A stretch of DNA of 64,000 nucleotides from Mucilaginibacter sp. (GTDB lineage Bacteria; Bacteroidota; Bacteroidia; Sphingobacteriales; Sphingobacteriaceae), in the NCBI RefSeq assembly GCF_025359345.1, contig NZ_JANYGQ010000035.1:124001-188000 (forward strand), given 5' to 3'. The notes under the pieces were generated by a model, which saw nothing but the letters and a program-made list of their open reading frames with translations, was not told the DNA's origin and searched no databases. A program made the translations under genes and the position numbers. Below, in pieces: positions 61,591 through 64,000 of this stretch (position 1 is the stretch's first letter; every line of letters begins with the position of its first letter).

Positions 61591-62583
61591 TCAAAACTTA
61601 GGACACACCACCGACGGATTGGTTGTATGTTTAAATACATAGCTAATTGATAACTCAAACCCGCCCTGTCCGCTTGTTGCATTTTTAAACGCCGAGGTAT
61701 TAAAATCGTAGCTCACCCCTATCACCATGTTCTTAAGGTGATAACCTACATCGGCTACTGCGGCATCGCCAATGCGATACATACCACCAAGGATGAGGCC
61801 GTTATCGTCCTGGAATTTCATTTCGGAGTATACCCCTAAAGCTTTAATTGCATTGCCCTGCTGACTTATATAAACCGCATGCGGGATAACGTCAAAATCG
61901 TCTGATGCTTTAATCTTCACCCCGGCGTGGGCGGTAAAACGCATGGGCAGCTTGCTGGTAATACTGCCACCGTTGGTAAAAGGGTCTTTAGGCGAAGTTA
62001 AATGCGCCACGCTTACGCCACCAAAAAAATTGGCCGGATGTGTAGGATCGCCATCGTAATAAAAAACGCCTGCGCTTGCGTCAAATACGGTTGCACTGGT
62101 GGTAGCAAAGGTTTCAAAACTGGCCGTATTGGGGTCGTAACCAATTACCGGGTTATACTGGTCGTCGAACTGTAGCCTGCTCGGGTCGAAACTACGGTTG
62201 ATGATGCCTGCCTGCAAACCGAAACGCAGCTTTTTAGTCTCATCGTCAGATACCGAGAACCCATAGCTGTATGAAGCATAAGCGGCAAAATAATTCCACC
62301 CTGCTGTACCCGCGGCCTGGTTGATAATGTTAAGGCCCAACCCCGATTTTTCGCCAGCCTTAAAATCCATAGAAATGCCACCCGTTTTGAAGCCGCCGGG
62401 TATGGCGTTCCATTGATTTTTGGCATTGGCATTTATACGCAGGTCGCCATCAATAACACCGGTAAGCGCCGGGTTTAGCCAAAGCGGGTAAGCATAATAC
62501 TGTGAAAAATGAGGGTCTATCTGCCCCTTAACAGAGCCGACAGCCATCAATATAACAGATATAAATACAATTATCTTTTTCAC
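61591..62583 (-). CDS. PorP/SprF family type IX secretion outer-membrane protein
   Basis: 330 residues with signal peptide (MKKIIVFISVILMAVGSVKG). The N-terminal QIDPHFSQYYAYPLWLNPALTG is the family hallmark, followed by beta-barrel strands (FGLQAGIINRSFDPSRLQFDDQY). PorP/SprF proteins are needed for export of gliding adhesins by T9SS; each often pairs with a large secreted protein. The upstream gene ends with a gliding-motility C-terminal domain and overlaps this one by 4 bp. Confidence 0.93.
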   Translation of the reverse strand: MKKIIVFISVILMAVGSVKGQIDPHFSQYYAYPLWLNPALTGVIDGDLRINANAKNQWNAIPGGFKTGGISMDFKAGEKSGLGLNIINQAAGTAGWNYFAAYASYSYGFSVSDDETKKLRFGLQAGIINRSFDPSRLQFDDQYNPVIGYDPNTASFETFATTSATVFDASAGVFYYDGDPTHPANFFGGVSVAHLTSPKDPFTNGGSITSKLPMRFTAHAGVKIKASDDFDVIPHAVYISQQGNAIKALGVYSEMKFQDDNGLILGGMYRIGDAAVADVGYHLKNMVIGVSYDFNTSAFKNATSGQGGFELSISYVFKHTTNPSVVCPKF

Positions 62584-64000
62584 CGTAATAATGTAATCGT
62601 TCCTTTTTTATTCACCTTCTCGCCGTTGGTTAAAGTAATTTCAACATAATAAACATATACCCCGGCCGGTTCTGCTTTGCCTTTAAAAGTGCCGTCCCAC
62701 CCATTTTGCTGGCTTTGCGACATAAACAGCAACTCGCCCCATTGGCTGTACACATAAAATTTAAGCGTTTTAATGTTTTCGTTGTGTACATACACCACAT
62801 CGTTTTTACCATCACCGTTGGGCGTAAAGGCATTGGCCACAAACACTTGGTCAATAAGCGGGTTAACAGCGATTGCTGTTAATGGCGTTGAATTCGCACT
62901 TTCCTTGCAGCTAACGTCACCGGTGGCGCGCACAATTAAAGTAACGCTCTGCCCAATTTGCAAGCCTGTAACCGTATGGGTGGTACCATTGCTGCCCGAG
63001 CTTGGCGCAGTAAACGTTTGCCCATTGTCGGTGCTTACCAGGTACCCGTCGGCCCCGCTAACCGGCGACCATTCAAAAGTTATACTGGGCGCCTTTAAAG
63101 CTATAGCCTGTGGTACAGGGGCAGGTAATGGCTGAATAATTTGAACTTGCGCCGCTGCCCTCGTTGCAGATACGCAACTGTTGTTTACTGCTTCGGCATA
63201 ATAAGTTGTGTTTGCGTTTACGGGCGGTGTGGTAACGCTATTGCCGGTAAACAATATGGCACCACCGGTTGCAGATGCATACCAGTTTACAGTAACGTCA
63301 AGGTCTGTATTATTTGATGTCAGCGAGGCGGGGGCGCCGGGGCAAACATTGTCGCCCTGTGCCGAAATAGTTGGCAGCGGGATTGCCGACACATTAACTA
63401 CGGTGCGCGATGTTGAGGTACAGCCTGCGGAACTGGTGGCGTCAACATAATAAGTTGTGTTATTGCTTAACGCCGGTGTCGTAAAATCGGGACCGGTAAA
63501 AACTGACGTACCACCTATGGCAGCTGTGTACCAGTTGTAAGTCAGGCCGGCCTGGGGGTTCAATATGTTTAATACTGCCGGCGAGCCTGCACAGGTTGAT
63601 GCCGGGTTTGTTTGGAGCATTGGCGCAGTTGGTACAGCATTCACAGTTACGGTTGCCGGGGTTATAACCGGGCTGGCGCAGGTTCCGTTTGAGGCCTCAA
63701 CATAATAAGTTTGCGTGGTATTCAGTACTGGGGTTACAAAACTTGTTCCCTGGAAAACCGCATTGCTTTTATCCGATGAATCATACCAGACGTAGGTAAG
63801 CGCCGGGTCGGGCGAGGTAATTGAAATAGTTGTGGTATTGCCGGCGCATATCGGCGCTATAGGGTTTATCACGGCGTTGGCCGGTGTTTGGTTAACCGTA
63901 ATTGTTGCCATGGCACTTTGAAGCGGCACCTGGCAGGCGCCTGAAGTAACATCGCGCCTGTATGAAGTAGTTACGGTAATAGTAGACGGGTCATAATCGA
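62580..64000 (-). CDS. Gliding motility-associated C-terminal domain protein (N-terminus off window)
   Basis: At least 473 residues; the frame is still open at the window edge. Several Ig-like repeats of about 80 residues are visible, for example TPAMVTVNA-type ends, ATYYV-type strands (NTTYYVDATSSAG, NANTTYYAEAVNNSC) and paired cysteines in CAGSP, then a fibronectin-like segment (APSITFEWSPVSGADGYLVS) and a C-terminal T9SS type-B sorting domain (DQVFVANAFTPNGDGKNDVVYVH, ending NKKGTITLLR). It is presumably exported by T9SS with the adjacent PorP. Confidence 0.9.
   Translation of the reverse strand, partial: DYDPSTITVTTSYRRDVTSGACQVPLQSAMATITVNQTPANAVINPIAPICAGNTTTISITSPDPALTYVWYDSSDKSNAVFQGTSFVTPVLNTTQTYYVEASNGTCASPVITPATVTVNAVPTAPMLQTNPASTCAGSPAVLNILNPQAGLTYNWYTAAIGGTSVFTGPDFTTPALSNNTTYYVDATSSAGCTSTSRTVVNVSAIPLPTISAQGDNVCPGAPASLTSNNTDLDVTVNWYASATGGAILFTGNSVTTPPVNANTTYYAEAVNNSCVSATRAAAQVQIIQPLPAPVPQAIALKAPSITFEWSPVSGADGYLVSTDNGQTFTAPSSGSNGTTHTVTGLQIGQSVTLIVRATGDVSCKESANSTPLTAIAVNPLIDQVFVANAFTPNGDGKNDVVYVHNENIKTLKFYVYSQWGELLFMSQSQQNGWDGTFKGKAEPAGVYVYYVEITLTNGEKVNKKGTITLLR

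Noticed and set aside
1..64000. Diversity-generating retroelement or retron as the source of the degenerate arrays
   Set aside because: No reverse transcriptase, accessory protein or template/variable repeat pair is visible in the window.

Overview
The window comes from a Bacteroidota genome, most likely family Sphingobacteriaceae (Mucilaginibacter/Pedobacter-like). The grounds are: several copies of the Bacteroidota -7 promoter box TAnnTTTG and almost no Shine-Dalgarno sequences; a type IX secretion PorP/SprF protein beside a gliding-motility C-terminal-domain protein; Bacteroidota-restricted families (DUF2480, DUF3108, DUF3109, DUF4834); a short NuoG; and an ExbB-ExbD-ExbD-TonB cluster with a PstS-like lipoprotein. 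I see no tRNA, rRNA or CRISPR.

Layout. 1-13.3 kb: a complex I (nuo) locus on the minus strand, in order A, B, C, D, E, small ORF, F, G (short), H, I, J, K, L, M, N (N cut by the window start). nuoA is detached from nuoB by about 290 bp. 13.4-19.5 kb: a large TPR protein, then the TonB energy-transduction cluster. 19.8-24 kb: PEP carboxykinase, a RAYT-type transposase between two pairs of REP-like repeats, a SUI1/YciH factor and a lipid/diacylglycerol kinase. 24-29.5 kb: metK on the plus strand under a probable SAM-II-type riboswitch, a decayed coding fragment and several Bacteroidota-specific proteins. 29.5-35 kb: a PpiD-like foldase, a YfhO-type membrane protein and two small membrane proteins. 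35.6-47 kb: surface-glycan genes (methyltransferases, glycosyltransferases, a hexapeptide acetyltransferase) interrupted by an Xaa-Pro peptidase and a tricorn-like protease. 47-56.5 kb: a second YfhO paralogue, LptC, an outer-membrane protein, CoaX, PurQ, a membrane protein and UvrB. 56.7-61.6 kb: plus-strand housekeeping genes (upp, HAD nucleotidase, DinB, LpxH-like phosphoesterase, glycosyltransferase). 61.6-64 kb: PorP/SprF and the partial gliding-motility protein.

How it fits together: respiratory NADH oxidation, TonB-powered uptake, envelope assembly (LptC, PpiD-like foldase, PorP/SprF) and surface polysaccharide modification are the main themes.

The most unusual signal is between the genes. 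Many intergenic gaps are filled with degenerate tandem arrays that keep a strict 7-nt period (less often 8 or 9) while the word changes from locus to locus. They often come as inverted pairs and often touch a stop or start codon. One copy lies inside the 5' end of a coding sequence. Separate palindromic MITE/REP-like families are interspersed.
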